Below, piece by piece: positions 1 to 9,567 of a stretch of 64,000 bases of DNA. Source of the stretch: Fimbriimonadaceae bacterium (GTDB lineage Bacteria > Armatimonadota > Fimbriimonadia > Fimbriimonadales > Fimbriimonadaceae). The notes below the pieces were generated by a model. That model made no database searches and had not been told where the DNA came from. It saw only the letters and a list, made by a program, of their open reading frames with translations. The stretch is from assembly GCA_022843485.1 (NCBI GenBank), contig JALHNM010000007.1:1-64000 (forward strand). Reading direction: 5' to 3'. Every line of letters starts with the position of its first letter. Positions within the stretch are counted from its first letter, which is position 1. The translations under genes were made by a program, and so were the position numbers.

Positions 1-97
1 CGCGTGAACCCGTGAGGTTGCCAACCATGGCGCGTCAACGCTTGAACGACCCGTCGCACCCCTGGGCTCGCGATCTGGTCTAACGGAGGGACGAACG

Positions 98-454
98 TCA
101 CGAGCCCTTCCCTCCGTCCGGGGCCATCGGCAGGCAGACCTGGTGCGTGACGGGAGGGAGGGGCACGGGTTCCAGGCGGAGGAGTCCCCTCTTCGACCAG
201 CCCAACTCTTTAAGCGCCGAGTGGAGCGGGCCGCACGACCATTTCGAGAACGTGTAGAGGCCTTTAGGCGTGACCTCGAACCCGATCCGCTTGGACTGAC
301 GGTCGATGTACAGGCTGAACTTGTCGCCCGGCTTAGCCCCTAATGCCTTGTAGGCCGCCTCGTTCAGGATCACCTTCTCGGGGTAAGTGCGAACGATCGG
401 GTCTTGGGCCTTAACGCTCCTCGTCCGCCTCGGCATGAAAATCTCAAACCCCAC
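98..454 (-). CDS. Small phage-like hypothetical protein
   Basis: A 118-residue protein with no family I can name. It is basic at the N-terminus (PRRTRSVKAQ), and the central part (KVILNEAAYKALGAKPGDKF) looks like a small beta-rich domain. The GTG at 454 is chosen because an AAGGGGG Shine-Dalgarno-like stretch lies about 5 nt upstream; an ATG at 436 is the alternative. It overlaps the upstream RlpA-like gene by 11 nt and is the last visible gene of a tightly overlapping leftward cluster, which is the style of phage genes. Function unknown. Confidence 0.55.
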   Translation of the reverse strand: MGFEIFMPRRTRSVKAQDPIVRTYPEKVILNEAAYKALGAKPGDKFSLYIDRQSKRIGFEVTPKGLYTFSKWSCGPLHSALKELGWSKRGLLRLEPVPLPPVTHQVCLPMAPDGGKGS

Positions 455-818
455 GGGGAACCCCCTTGGCTCCGACCTTGCGGACGGTGACCCGGCGGAG
501 GCCGGGCGGGGCGTTCGCGGTGAGCTCGCTCCAGAGGCGATGGCTTGCGTCCACCCGAGACCTCGCGCCGCGAGACGGGGAGATGAGGGTCCGGCACATG
601 CGGTCGGTCACGAGGACGCGGCGGGACCGGTCTCCGAGAGCGATCTCCAGCTCGGTGCCGAGCGGCCACTCGTTGGAGGCGACGGTAAGCGCCCCCGCCC
701 GGTACGGCCGGCCGTTGGCCATCGTCCGCCCCTCGTACCGGTCGGCGTAGACGCTCATCGTCCGCCCTAGCGGCAGGGGTTCGAGGGCGAGGGACAAGGC
801 GAGCGCGAGGGTCGTCAC
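444..818 (-). CDS. RlpA-like double-psi beta-barrel protein
   Basis: A 124-residue protein. After a short hydrophobic N-terminus it has the double-psi beta-barrel pattern of RlpA/expansin-like proteins: SVYADRYEGRTMANG, then LTVASNEWPLGTELEI, then VLVTDRM, then VDASHRLW. RlpA family members bind or cleave cell-wall glycan, so in a phage cluster it could act on the host wall; that role is inferred. Its ATG shares ATGA with the stop of the upstream membrane protein, indicating translational coupling. The barrel assignment is fairly sure; enzyme activity is not shown. Confidence 0.7.
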   Translation of the reverse strand: MTTLALALSLALEPLPLGRTMSVYADRYEGRTMANGRPYRAGALTVASNEWPLGTELEIALGDRSRRVLVTDRMCRTLISPSRGARSRVDASHRLWSELTANAPPGLRRVTVRKVGAKGVPRGV

Positions 819-1060
819 TCGTGCACCCCCCGCACGACGTCCGATGTCAGGCTCGGCTCGGAGAGCAGCCCCGCACCGGCCCCTAGCCCGAGGGCTAGGC
901 CCAGCGCGAAGGCGACGCTGAGGGGAGCGAGCCTACGGACAGCGGTCCAGGCTCCCGGGGCGTCACCCCCCCTCACTGTGCCTCCACTGGCGAGGAGCCG
1001 GGCGTCCCTGGCCCTAGCGCTCGCCGCACCCTGCGGGGTCGTGATGTCGCTCAGCTTCAC
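815..1060 (-). CDS. Small single-pass membrane protein
   Basis: An 81-residue protein with an alanine/arginine-rich N-terminal half and one clear hydrophobic segment near residues 44-67 (LAPLSVAFALGLALGLGAGAG). The GTG start at 1060 overlaps the stop of the upstream gene as GTGA, and its own stop overlaps the next gene as ATGA. A small membrane protein next to a cell-wall-domain protein recalls holin or spanin neighbours in phage lysis modules, but no family motif supports that. Longer upstream reading frames are discarded because of the coupled start. Confidence 0.6.
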   Translation of the reverse strand: MKLSDITTPQGAASARARDARLLASGGTVRGGDAPGAWTAVRRLAPLSVAFALGLALGLGAGAGLLSEPSLTSDVVRGVHE

Positions 1061-1281
1061 GCGCCGTCCTCCTCGTCGATCGGCCCGAAGACCACGCGCT
1101 TCACGGTCGAGTACGGCAGAGGCACCCGGATCGGCGGCCCGTTGCGCAGGCGGACGACGGTCACGTCCGACTTCTCGTAGGAGACCCCCGCGACGTCGCT
1201 GGGTCGCACGGCAAACGGGTTGCCGTCGCAGTCCAGTCCTTCGGCCACGCGCAGGCCAGAGGGCGATACGACCTCTCTCAC
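1057..1281 (-). CDS. Small hypothetical phage-like protein
   Basis: A 74-residue acidic protein starting at a GTG that overlaps the stop of the Gam-like gene (GTGA). The sequence (MREVVSPSGLRVAEGLDCDGNPFAVRP...) has alternating hydrophobic residues suggestive of a small beta-sheet protein. No family recognised. The four-base overlaps on both sides make it very likely a real gene within the leftward cluster. Confidence 0.55.
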   Translation of the reverse strand: MREVVSPSGLRVAEGLDCDGNPFAVRPSDVAGVSYEKSDVTVVRLRNGPPIRVPLPYSTVKRVVFGPIDEEDGA

Positions 1282-1643
1282 GCGTCCTGCTCCTCCGGCA
1301 TGCCAGGGAAGCTGACCGAGAATTTCTCGACGCCTGGGCGGTGCTCGATGCCGGGGGCGTCTTCAAAGGCAAGCCCGGCCTTCCAGGCATCGTTCACGGC
1401 GGACTTCTTCGGCTCGACCTTGACGAGGTCGGGGCGATTCTCCAGGGCCCAGGCACAGAAGGCCGGGGCGTCGGTCACTGCGACCGAGTCGGCCTGAGCC
1501 CGGAACGAGAAGCGGCCGCCGAGGAGGTCGATACTCCTGCGCTTGCCGGTCAGGAGCCCCCTGGCCCACTCGGCGATGAGGGGCAGGTACCGACCCTTCA
1601 GCCATTCGTAGGCTTTGCTCGATTGGCCGAGCACCCGGTCGGC
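1278..1643 (-). pseudogene. Truncated Gam-like phage host-nuclease inhibitor
   Basis: About 121 codons remain of a protein resembling the C-terminal part of the Mu Gam / Gp157 host-nuclease-inhibitor type: a helix (SSKAYEWLKGRYLPLIAEW), the basic GKRRSIDLLGGRFSFR strand, then a domain with FCAWALENRPDLVKVEP and a terminal PGVEKFSVSFPG. Gam binds DNA ends and blocks RecBCD-type nucleases. The long N-terminal coiled helix expected in the family is missing: the frame runs straight into the first CRISPR repeat at 1644 and continues only as repeat-encoded nonsense. The stop overlaps the next gene (GTGA). The family call is moderate; the truncation is directly visible. Confidence 0.55.
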
Positions 1644-4600
1644 GTCGCACCCCCCCACCCGGGGGGGTGAGGATTGAAACACGAGCTGGTGGACGTCGCG
1701 AGTCTCCGGGAGCGCCGTCGCACCCCCCCACCCGGGGGGGTGAGGATTGAAACCCGGAGGACTAAGCGGTGCAGCCCTTCGAGAGATAAGGGTCGCACCC
1801 CCCCACCCGGGGGGGTGAGGATTGAAACATGTCTCGTCCACCCAGGCCACCGCCGACGGGGCGTCGCACCCCCCCACCCGGGGGGGTGAGGATTGAAACA
1901 TATATAGGGCCCTTCAGAGACATTCCCGAAATATAACGTCGCACCCCCCCACCCGGGGGGGTGAGGATTGAAACCTGACGGCGAGGGGCGGCTACGTCGC
2001 CGTCCTGCACCGTCGCACCCCCCCACCCGGGGGGGTGAGGATTGAAACGTCCAATCGTTCACCGTCTCCAGGGACGCCGCGAGGGTCGCACCCCCCCACC
2101 CGGGGGGGTGAGGATTGAAACCAAAGGCTAGTCGGGGTCATGGGCGACGGGTCGCCGCGTCGCACCCCCCCACCCGGGGGGGTGAGGATTGAAACAACCT
2201 GAAGCGGCCGTCCGTGGTCGTGATGGAGTCGCACCCCCCCACCCGGGGGGGTGAGGATTGAAACGACACGGTCAACGACATCCGGTCGCCCGGCGACCCG
2301 TCGCACCCCCCCACCCGGGGGGGTGAGGATTGAAACACGCTCTCGAACCGGTTCGACCCGAGCTGGGGGCGGGTCGCACCCCCCCACCCGGGGGGGTGAG
2401 GATTGAAACAGGTGAGGCAGGTCAGGCACACGACCCCCTGGGTAGTCGCACCCCCCCACCCGGGGGGGTGAGGATTGAAACTCTTTGGGTTCTTTCATGT
2501 CCTTACTGGTCGGCCACGTCGCACCCCCCCACCCGGGGGGGTGAGGATTGAAACACCGTCGCTAGGTTCTGGCCCCCCACGCCTTCGTGTCGCACCCCCC
2601 CACCCGGGGGGGTGAGGATTGAAACTACCGCTCGGCTGAGATCCCCATCGGATTCGCCTCGTCGCACCCCCCCACCCGGGGGGGTGAGGATTGAAACCGC
2701 CCGAGGTCGGGGTGGCGGAGGGGCTCGAGCGGCGTCGCACCCCCCCACCCGGGGGGGTGAGGATTGAAACGAACCTGCGTAAGGCTCGCGTTCCGGCTCT
2801 CGGTTGTCGCACCCCCCCACCCGGGGGGGTGAGGATTGAAACACCAGGAACAGCGGGCCGAGTCCCGCCGGTTGCAGGGTCGCACCCCCCCACCCGGGGG
2901 GGTGAGGATTGAAACGCCTCTACGCAAGGTCATACGACGTCTCCGGGCGCGCCTTCTGGGGTCGCACCCCCCCACCCGGGGGGGTGAGGATTGAAACCCT
3001 TGCGGATCGGGCCCGGCGTGTGCCCCAGCGCGAGGTCGCACCCCCCCACCCGGGGGGGTGAGGATTGAAACAAGCGTTTGTGAGGGCCGCTTGACCGGTA
3101 CAGGCCCGTCGCACCCCCCCACCCGGGGGGGTGAGGATTGAAACAACAGCGGGGCCTATAACCTGGTCGCGCTCATCCTGACGTCGCACCCCCCCACCCG
3201 GGGGGGTGAGGATTGAAACAGTAGCGACCCGGCCGCGAGCGGCCACTACTCAGGCGGTCGCACCCCCCCACCCGGGGGGGTGAGGATTGAAACCCTGTCC
3301 CACCTGCTCAAGCAGCCGGTGGGCGACCGTCGCACCCCCCCACCCGGGGGGGTGAGGATTGAAACGTCTCTCCTTGTCGAGGTCGGGGCAACGGAGCCTC
3401 CCGTGTCGCACCCCCCCACCCGGGGGGGTGAGGATTGAAACCCCTACATGCCGCTCGCCGTGGACAGGCTCTTCGCCGTCGCACCCCCCCACCCGGGGGG
3501 GTGAGGATTGAAACATCTTGTGGCTCCGGACGATGCGGTTCGGGAACGGGGGTCGCACCCCCCCACCCGGGGGGGTGAGGATTGAAACCCCATCACCGGG
3601 AACGTCAACAACTACGACTTCACGGTGTCGCACCCCCCCACCCGGGGGGGTGAGGATTGAAACTCAAGGTTGCGGAAGCACACCGCAGGCATCGATCGGG
3701 TCGCACCCCCCCACCCGGGGGGGTGAGGATTGAAACCTGCTGTTCACGCTGATCAAAGCGTGGGAAAAAGACGTCGCACCCCCCCACCCGGGGGGGTGAG
3801 GATTGAAACGATCCGGGTACCTCGGGATGATGGAGCGGCCGATCGAGTCGCACCCCCCCACCCGGGGGGGTGAGGATTGAAACGACCCCGGCGTGGCCTT
3901 AGCCCAAGCGGCGCTCTCGGGTCGCACCCCCCCACCCGGGGGGGTGAGGATTGAAACTCCGAGTCGATCAGGACTACGGCCGGTTCGTCGCCTGTCGCAC
4001 CCCCCCACCCGGGGGGGTGAGGATTGAAACCGGTTCGAGGCGGCCCACCACCTGCCGCACCTCCCGTCGCACCCCCCCACCCGGGGGGGTGAGGATTGAA
4101 ACTCGATGGACAAGACGCGGGCGAAAGCGTTCACTGGCGTCGCACCCCCCCACCCGGGGGGGTGAGGATTGAAACACGTCCAACGTAGAGGACTTGACCT
4201 GGACCCCGGAGGGTCGCACCCCCCCACCCGGGGGGGTGAGGATTGAAACGCGCAGGCCTCGGCCGACTCTTACGGCGTGTCGTCGCACCCCCCCACCCGG
4301 GGGGGTGAGGATTGAAACACGAACAGCCTGAACGCGAACCTGTCGTTGCTGGGCGTGTCGCACCCCCCCACCCGGGGGGGTGAGGATTGAAACCGTCGAT
4401 CACCGACGGTCACCAGGTAAGTGCTTGCCGTCGCACCCCCCCACCCGGGGGGGGTGAGGATTGAAACTACGGCAAGGAGGCCCAGGGCCTGATCGACCAG
4501 GGGTCGCACCCCCCACCCGGGGGGGTGAGGATTGAAACGGGGAGAGCTTGACGCGGGGGCGCTCGGGGCCTGGCGTCGCACCCCCCCACCCGGGGGGGTG

Positions 4601-6379
4601 AGGATTGAAACTCTAAGGGAACCGCAACCCACGACGCGACCCAGGCCGTCGCACCCCCCCACCCGGGGGGGTGAGGATTGAAACTAGACAGGAGCAGTGC
4701 CCCCGCTCCGCTCGTCGTGGTCGCACCCCCCCACCCGGGGGGGTGAGGATTGAAACCCGCCACTGTGCGGGGGGACCTGCCGGTGCTCATCGAGTCGCAC
4801 CCCCCCACCCGGGGGGGTGAGGATTGAAACGGATCGGTCGCATGCCGAATGTCCATCACGTTCGGCCGTCGCACCCCCCCACCCGGGGGGGTGAGGATTG
4901 AAACCAGAGCGCTACGGAGAGCTTGAAGCCTTTCAGCACGTCGCACCCCCCCACCCGGGGGGGTGAGGATTGAAACCAGGGGGTGTCGAGAACGGTTCGA
5001 GAACGGTTCGAGGTCGCACCCCCCCACCCGGGGGGGTGAGGATTGAAACCAGTAATGTCCTTAGGCGGGCAGGATGACGAGCACTCGTCGCACCCCCCCT
5101 CCCGGGGGGGTGAGGATTGAAACGAGATCAAGCGCTCGCCGTTCGAGGACGGGATCCACGTCGCACCCCCCCACCCGGGGGGGTGAGGATTGAAACCTCT
5201 CGACGCTGGACTCGGGTTCGCCGGCGGGGTTCGGGGTCGCACCCCCCCACCCGGGGGGGTGAGGATTGAAACCGTGGCGCAGAGGGCATGGTCGACGTCA
5301 TGCTGATCCCACGTCGCACCCCCCCACCCGGGGGGGTAAGGATTGAAACACGGTCGACCTCTCGACCCAGGCGGGCGCGGCGGAGTCGCACCCCCCCACC
5401 CGGGGGGGTGAGGATTGAAACCGGCCCACCCTGATCGTCGTGGACGAGGCCCACCACGCGTCGCACCCCCCCACCCGGGGGGGTGAGGATTGAAACAGGG
5501 CCCGCTTGACCTCCGATCCCCCGGGATCCTGGTCGCACCCCCCCACCCGGGGGGGTGAGGATTGAAACGAGCCTGCCCAGGTGATCGTCCAGCAGCGGCT
5601 CGCGTCGCACCCCCCCACCCGGGGGGGTGAGGATTGAAACCAGATTCGTGCGACCATCCGTCTTGAAGACCCTAGTCGCCCCCCCCCACCCGGGGGGGTG
5701 AGGATTGAAACACGTGGGACCGCCGCTACGGCAACGGGGCCGGGGGTGCCGCGTCGCACCCCCCCACCCGGGGGGGTGCGGATTGAAACATCGGGCGGGC
5801 GCCCGACCTCGTGGTCATCGACGTCGCACCCCCCCACCCGGGGGGGTGAGGATTGAAACTCGAATCTGGCCCGGGGCGTCTCGCTCCGGTAGGCAGGTCG
5901 CACCCCCCCACCCGGGGGGGTGAGGATTGAAACTGGGGGGTGTCCGTCACGGGATCCTTCGACGTGTCGGTCGCACCCCCCCACCCGGGGGGGTGAGGAT
6001 TGAAACGAGCCGAGGGTGCGCGGGGACGGGTCGCGCATGTCCGAGTCGCACCCCCCCACCCGGGGGGGTGAGGATTGAAACAGCCTCGGCCTGCTCGTCT
6101 CGGTCGAGAGCTGGGTAGAGCCACGTCGCACCCCCCCACCCGGGGGGGTGAGGATTGAAACGCCTCTTCGTAGTCGAGCGTCTCAGTGAGCCGGACTGTC
6201 GCACCCCCCCACCCGGGGGGGTGAGGATTGAAACATCACAGTCGCGGGCAGCGTCCTCTCGCCGCGTACCGTCGCACCCCCCCACCCGGGGGGGTGAGGA
6301 TTGAAACATGCAGCTCTACCTCCGCAAGCGCATCCGCGACTGGTCGCACCCCCCCACCCGGGGGGGTGAGCATTGAAAC
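1644..6379 (+). CRISPR. CRISPR array, 65 repeats and 64 spacers
   Basis: I counted 65 copies of a 37-nt direct repeat separated by unique spacers, mostly 34-39 nt. Each repeat starts GTCGCA, has a perfect 9-bp stem (C-A-C7 pairing with G7-T-G) around an ACCC loop, and ends GAGGATTGAAAC. The ATTGAAAC end is the usual crRNA 5' handle of many type I and III systems and implies rightward transcription. Repeats up to about 4393 are perfect. Variants lie in the right half: 4430 (eight Gs), 4503 (six Cs), 5087, 5313, 5675, 5753 and the last copy at 6343 (GAGCATTG). Distal decay also places the leader end at the left. No cas gene is present, and the left flank is a broken phage gene rather than an AT-rich leader. 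Confidence 0.98.
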
Positions 6380-6437
6380 GTCGCGGCGGGCAGGGCCTTT
6401 CCGGACTCGGGCGCGGGGGTCTCGAGGGTGACCAGCG

Positions 6438-6481
6438 GGGCCCTTAGTCCCACGGGGTTCCGGGGGCACGTGGAAGGGCCC
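6438..6481. repeat. Inverted repeat after the CRISPR array
   Basis: GGGCCCTT at 6438-6445 pairs perfectly with AAGGGCCC at 6474-6481 across a 28-nt loop. It lies between the last CRISPR repeat and the next gene and has no T-tract. It could end array transcription or be chance in GC-rich DNA. Confidence 0.4.
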
Positions 6482-6551
6482 TAGTGGGCCGCCGTCTCTA
6501 GTCCCTCCGGCTCCGGCTCCGGGCTGGGCCAGTGGCCGCAAGGTGAAAGAA

Positions 6552-7265
6552 ATGGCGAAACTCTCATTCAGTGCCGTCGTGGAGCAAGTCCGCGGCAAAG
6601 TCGGCACCGTTGTCTTCTCCGAGGCCCGGAACGGGGCCTCTCTCCGCATCAAGTCTTCGGTGAAGAACCCGAAGACCAATGCCCAGCGTGCGGTGCGCAA
6701 GTACCTCTCGCGGTCGGCGAAGACCTTCGAGGGCCTCTCCCTGGCCCAGGCGGCCTTGTGGAACGCCTACGGCGAGACGCAGCAGCGGACTGACCCGGTG
6801 ACGGGCAAGACCTATACTTTGAGCGGCATCAACGCCTTCGTCGAGCTGGCGATCAAGTTCCTTCAGGTGCAGCCGAACGGGACGATCCCGCTCGGGCCGC
6901 CGAACACGGAGTTCTCGGGCGACACGGTGACGGTCACGGCGACGGCGGGGGTCGGGCAGGTCCTCTTCAGCGGGTCCGGGCCGAACGCCCTCGGGGTGAC
7001 TACGGAGTTCCTTGTCCAGCGGCTGCCGGCCCGGAACCGCAAGCCGGACCCGAACGGCTACGTGAGCGCAGGCTTCAAGGCCCTCGGCACGGGGAACCTG
7101 GACTTCGTGGCGACGGTGACGCCTGGGGTCTACGCGGTGGCCTACCGCTTCGTGCGGGTGGCGACCGGCCAGGCGAGCGAGATCGAGCCGCTGCCGCTGC
7201 AGACGGTGACCTTCTCGGTGGAGGAGGGCGGCTCGGTGCCGGCCTCGAAGAAGCGGGCGGCCTAG
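6552..7265 (+). CDS. Phage-like protein of unknown function
   Basis: A protein of about 237 residues. The N-terminal half carries [17 protein letters not shown], then [14 protein letters not shown], then [16 protein letters not shown] and [14 protein letters not shown]. In my recollection this order (a VRGKVG start, a NP-T-AQ segment, an AW-AYA segment and a G-NAF segment) is common in small prophage proteins. The C-terminal half is beta-rich and Thr/Val-rich, like a structural domain, and ends in a basic KKRAA tail. ATG 6552 is preferred over GTG 6543 because AAGGTGAAAG precedes it. It faces away from the array. Phage origin is inferred. Confidence 0.7.
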   Translation: MAKLSFSAVVEQVRGKVGTVVFSEARNGASLRIKSSVKNPKTNAQRAVRKYLSRSAKTFEGLSLAQAALWNAYGETQQRTDPVTGKTYTLSGINAFVELAIKFLQVQPNGTIPLGPPNTEFSGDTVTVTATAGVGQVLFSGSGPNALGVTTEFLVQRLPARNRKPDPNGYVSAGFKALGTGNLDFVATVTPGVYAVAYRFVRVATGQASEIEPLPLQTVTFSVEEGGSVPASKKRAA

Positions 7266-7370
7266 TGCCTCCCCGGGCGGGCACGTGGCTCACCGTCTCC
7301 GGGCGGGGGCGCCGCGGAGAGTCGCCCTCCGGGGAGAGCTGTCGGGGCCTGTCCCCGGGGGTTGGGATCG

Positions 7371-7420
7371 TGCGGGCTCAGAGCCCGCGGACCGGGGTGC
7401 GGGCTGGAAAGCCCGCGCTC
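7371..7420. repeat. Dispersed two-hairpin (REP-like) repeat, copy 1
   Basis: Two short hairpins in tandem: GCGGGCTC/GAGCCCGC at 7372-7388, and GCGGGCT-GGAA-AGCCCGC at 7399-7416, separated by GACCGGGGT. A closely similar unit lies in inverse orientation at 46741-46790, so this is a dispersed family, like bacterial REP/BIME elements. Confidence 0.7.
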
Positions 7421-7442
7421 CTTGGTCGCTCCGGGGTGGGGG

Positions 7443-7754
7443 TCAGACGGTCTTGATCTCGATATCGACCCCGCTCGGGAGGTCGAGGCGCATGAGGGCG
7501 TCGATCGTCTTGTTGGTCGGCTCGTGGATATCGACCAGCCGGTTGTGGGTGCGCAGCTCGAAGTGCTCCATCGACTCCTTGTCGATGTGCGGGCCGCGGA
7601 TGACGCAGAAGCGGCGGAGCTTGGTCGGGAGCGGGATCGGCCCCGACACCCGGGCGCCGGTGCGGCGGGCGGTGTCGGTGATCTTGGCCGTGCTCTGGTC
7701 GAGGATGCGGTGGTCGTACGCCCGCACGCGGATGCGAATCTTGAGTCCTGCCAT
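7443..7754 (-). CDS. rpsJ: 30S ribosomal protein S10
   Basis: A 103-residue protein, the usual length of S10, colinear with the family: [17 protein letters not shown] at the N-terminus, [14 protein letters not shown] in the loop that in other bacteria contacts NusB and 16S rRNA, and the conserved THNRLVDI near the end. S10 sits in the 30S head and also joins the transcription antitermination complex. It lies downstream of tuf on the same strand, as in the classic str/S10 arrangement, but a 327-nt gap with a terminator-like hairpin and a large palindrome separates them. The next S10-operon genes (rplC and so on) are not in the window; phage-like DNA follows instead. Confidence 0.97.
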   Translation of the reverse strand: MAGLKIRIRVRAYDHRILDQSTAKITDTARRTGARVSGPIPLPTKLRRFCVIRGPHIDKESMEHFELRTHNRLVDIHEPTNKTIDALMRLDLPSGVDIEIKTV

Positions 7755-7888
7755 GGGTGTGTCCTAGCCCCCGTGAATTCCAGGCGAGCGGCAGAGCCCG
7801 CCCCAACCTCTCGGGGACTTGGGAGGATACCCGGCCCCGGGCCGCCGGCCCCCACCGCTTGGGCCCGTCCCCGCCTGTAGCCGCCGGT

Positions 7889-8001
7889 TGTCGCGAAGCG
7901 ACCCCGCGACGACACCCGCACCTTGATCACGGGATGGCCGACCCCATGGGGTGCCAGGACAAGGTGCCGGTCCCGTGCCCGCGCAGGGTCGCTCCGCGAC
8001 A
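7889..8001. repeat. 113-bp nested palindromic element between rpsJ and tuf
   Basis: The arms 7889-7908 and 7980-8001 pair imperfectly (about 17 of 20). Inside them GCACCTTG (7918-7925) pairs with CAAGGTGC (7960-7967), and the centre is the perfect palindrome ACCCCATGGGGT (7941-7952). All three share nearly the same centre, so the whole element can fold into one long hairpin. This is the shape of a MITE or large REP-type element. The 327-bp gap 7755-8081 holds this, the terminator hairpin beside it and no gene. Confidence 0.65.
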
Positions 8002-8029
8002 GCCTGCGGCTAAGGGGGGGGATACGGCA

Positions 8030-8058
8030 AAGGCCCAGCCGTGTTCGGGCTGGGCCTT
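8030..8058 (-). terminator. Terminator-like hairpin after tuf
   Basis: The 11-bp stem AAGGCCCAGCC (8030-8040) pairs perfectly with 8048-8058 across a 7-nt loop, 23 nt past the tuf stop. The U-tract is short, so read-through into rpsJ is possible. Confidence 0.7.
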
Positions 8059-8081
8059 GCCTGGTCGGGGTCGGTGGGCTC

Positions 8082-9290
8082 TTACTCGTAGACCTTCGAG
8101 ATCGTGCCGGCGCCGACGGTGCGGCCGCCTTCGCGGATCGCGAACTTGGAGCCTTGCTCCATGGCGATCGGGGCGATGAGCTCGACCGTCATCTTGATGT
8201 TCTCGCCGGGCATGACCATGGCGACGCCCTCCGGGAGGTGGAGCGTTCCCGTGACGTCGGTCGTGCGGAAGTAGAACTGGGGTCGGTAGCCCGTGGTGAA
8301 CGGGGTGTGCCGGCCGCCCTCTTCCTTCGAGAGCACGTAGACCTCGGAGTCGAACTTGGTGTGCGGCTTGATCGAGCCCGGCTTGCAGATGACCATGCCG
8401 CGCTCGATGTCCTTGCGCTCGACGCCGCGCAGGAGCAGGCCGCAGTTGTCGCCCGCGGTGGCGGAGTCGAGCAGCTTGCGGAACATCTCGATCCCGGTGC
8501 AGACGGTCTTGCGGGTGTCGTGGATCCCGACGATCTCGACGTCCGTGTTGACGTTAAGGGTGCCTCTCTCGACACGGCCGGTGGCAACGGTGCCACGACC
8601 GGTGATCGTGAACACGTCCTCGACGGCCATGAGGAACGGCTTATCGACGTCGCGCTCGGGGGTCGGGATGAAGCTGTCGACGGCGGCCATCAGGTCGAGG
8701 ATGGACTTGACGTGCTTGTCCTCGAAGTCGACGCTGCCGGCCTCGACCTGGTCGAGTGCCTTGCGGGCGCTGCCCATGATGACCGGGGTGTTGTCCCCGT
8801 CGAAGCCGTAGGTGCTGAGCAGCTCACGGATCTCCATCTCGACGAGCTCGAGGAGCTCGGCGTCGTCGACCTGGTCGACCTTGTTGATGTAGACCACGAT
8901 GTACGGCACGCCGACCTGGCGGGCCAGGAGGATGTGCTCGCGGGTCTGCTGCATCGGACCGTCGGTGCCGGCGACCACGAGGATCGCGCCGTCCATCTGG
9001 GCGGCGCCGGTGATCATGTTCTTGATGAAGTCGGCGTGGCCCGGACAGTCGACGTGGGCGTAGTGGCGGGTCTCGGTCTCGTACTCCTGGTGCGAGATGT
9101 TGATGGTGATCCCACGGGCCTTCTCTTCGGGCGCCGAGTCGATCTCGTCGTAGGCCCGCTTCTTGGCGAGGCCCTTCTCGCTGAGGACGCCGGTGATCGC
9201 GGCGGTCAGCGTCGTCTTACCGTGGTCAACGTGCCCGATGGTGCCGATGTTGACGTGCGGCTTGGTTCGTTCGAATTTTGCTCTGGCCAT
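8082..9290 (-). CDS. tuf: Translation elongation factor Tu
   Basis: A 402-residue protein of standard EF-Tu length. The GTPase motifs are complete: G1 GHVDHGKTT at residues 19-27, the effector RGITIN, G3 DCPGH, and G4 NKVD, followed by the two beta-barrel domains ending in [13 protein letters not shown]-Tu-GTP delivers aminoacyl-tRNA to the ribosome. It lies between fusA and rpsJ on the same strand, but two extra genes separate it from fusA, so it probably has its own promoter in the 277-nt gap 9291-9567. Only a weak AGGGAC precedes the ATG. Confidence 0.99.
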   Translation of the reverse strand: MARAKFERTKPHVNIGTIGHVDHGKTTLTAAITGVLSEKGLAKKRAYDEIDSAPEEKARGITINISHQEYETETRHYAHVDCPGHADFIKNMITGAAQMDGAILVVAGTDGPMQQTREHILLARQVGVPYIVVYINKVDQVDDAELLELVEMEIRELLSTYGFDGDNTPVIMGSARKALDQVEAGSVDFEDKHVKSILDLMAAVDSFIPTPERDVDKPFLMAVEDVFTITGRGTVATGRVERGTLNVNTDVEIVGIHDTRKTVCTGIEMFRKLLDSATAGDNCGLLLRGVERKDIERGMVICKPGSIKPHTKFDSEVYVLSKEEGGRHTPFTTGYRPQFYFRTTDVTGTLHLPEGVAMVMPGENIKMTVELIAPIAMEQGSKFAIREGGRTVGAGTISKVYE

Positions 9291-9567
9291 TTTAGTGTGT
9301 CCCTAGAGTTCTCGCCACCGGTTTTTACCGCTTGCAGCAAAGCCGCTTCCGCAGAGCCACCCTGGCCAGATGCCCAAGGCCGGATTTGAGAGTGCGCCCC
9401 CTCGCGACGCCAAAAACCGGCGCCCACGAGTGGGCGATAGATTCTCGCAGGTCGGCCGACCGAATTTCAACCTGGCCTAGGGCTAGCGACCGCATGTGGG
9501 CCGCGGGAACCCCCGGGAGAGGTCTGAGCATGAGGGGGCCCCGCCCAAGGGAACCGAACAGAGCCTG

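Noticed and set aside
3-83. An open tail of about 26 codons at the left edge ending in TAA
   Set aside because: It could be the end of a rightward gene, but it is too short and featureless to support.
1674-6309. Many open frames through 1674-6309 with repeated SSPPRVGGCD or LTPPGGGVR peptides
   Set aside because: They are translations of the CRISPR repeats; the array has no stop-rich spacing and no ribosome sites.
6236-6700. N-terminal half of the Gam-like gene to the right of the array
   Set aside because: The minus-strand frame there is antisense to the 6552 gene and lacks the expected coiled helix.
7923-9389. A 488-codon open frame antisense to tuf
   Set aside because: Same effect opposite a highly biased gene; no domain pattern.
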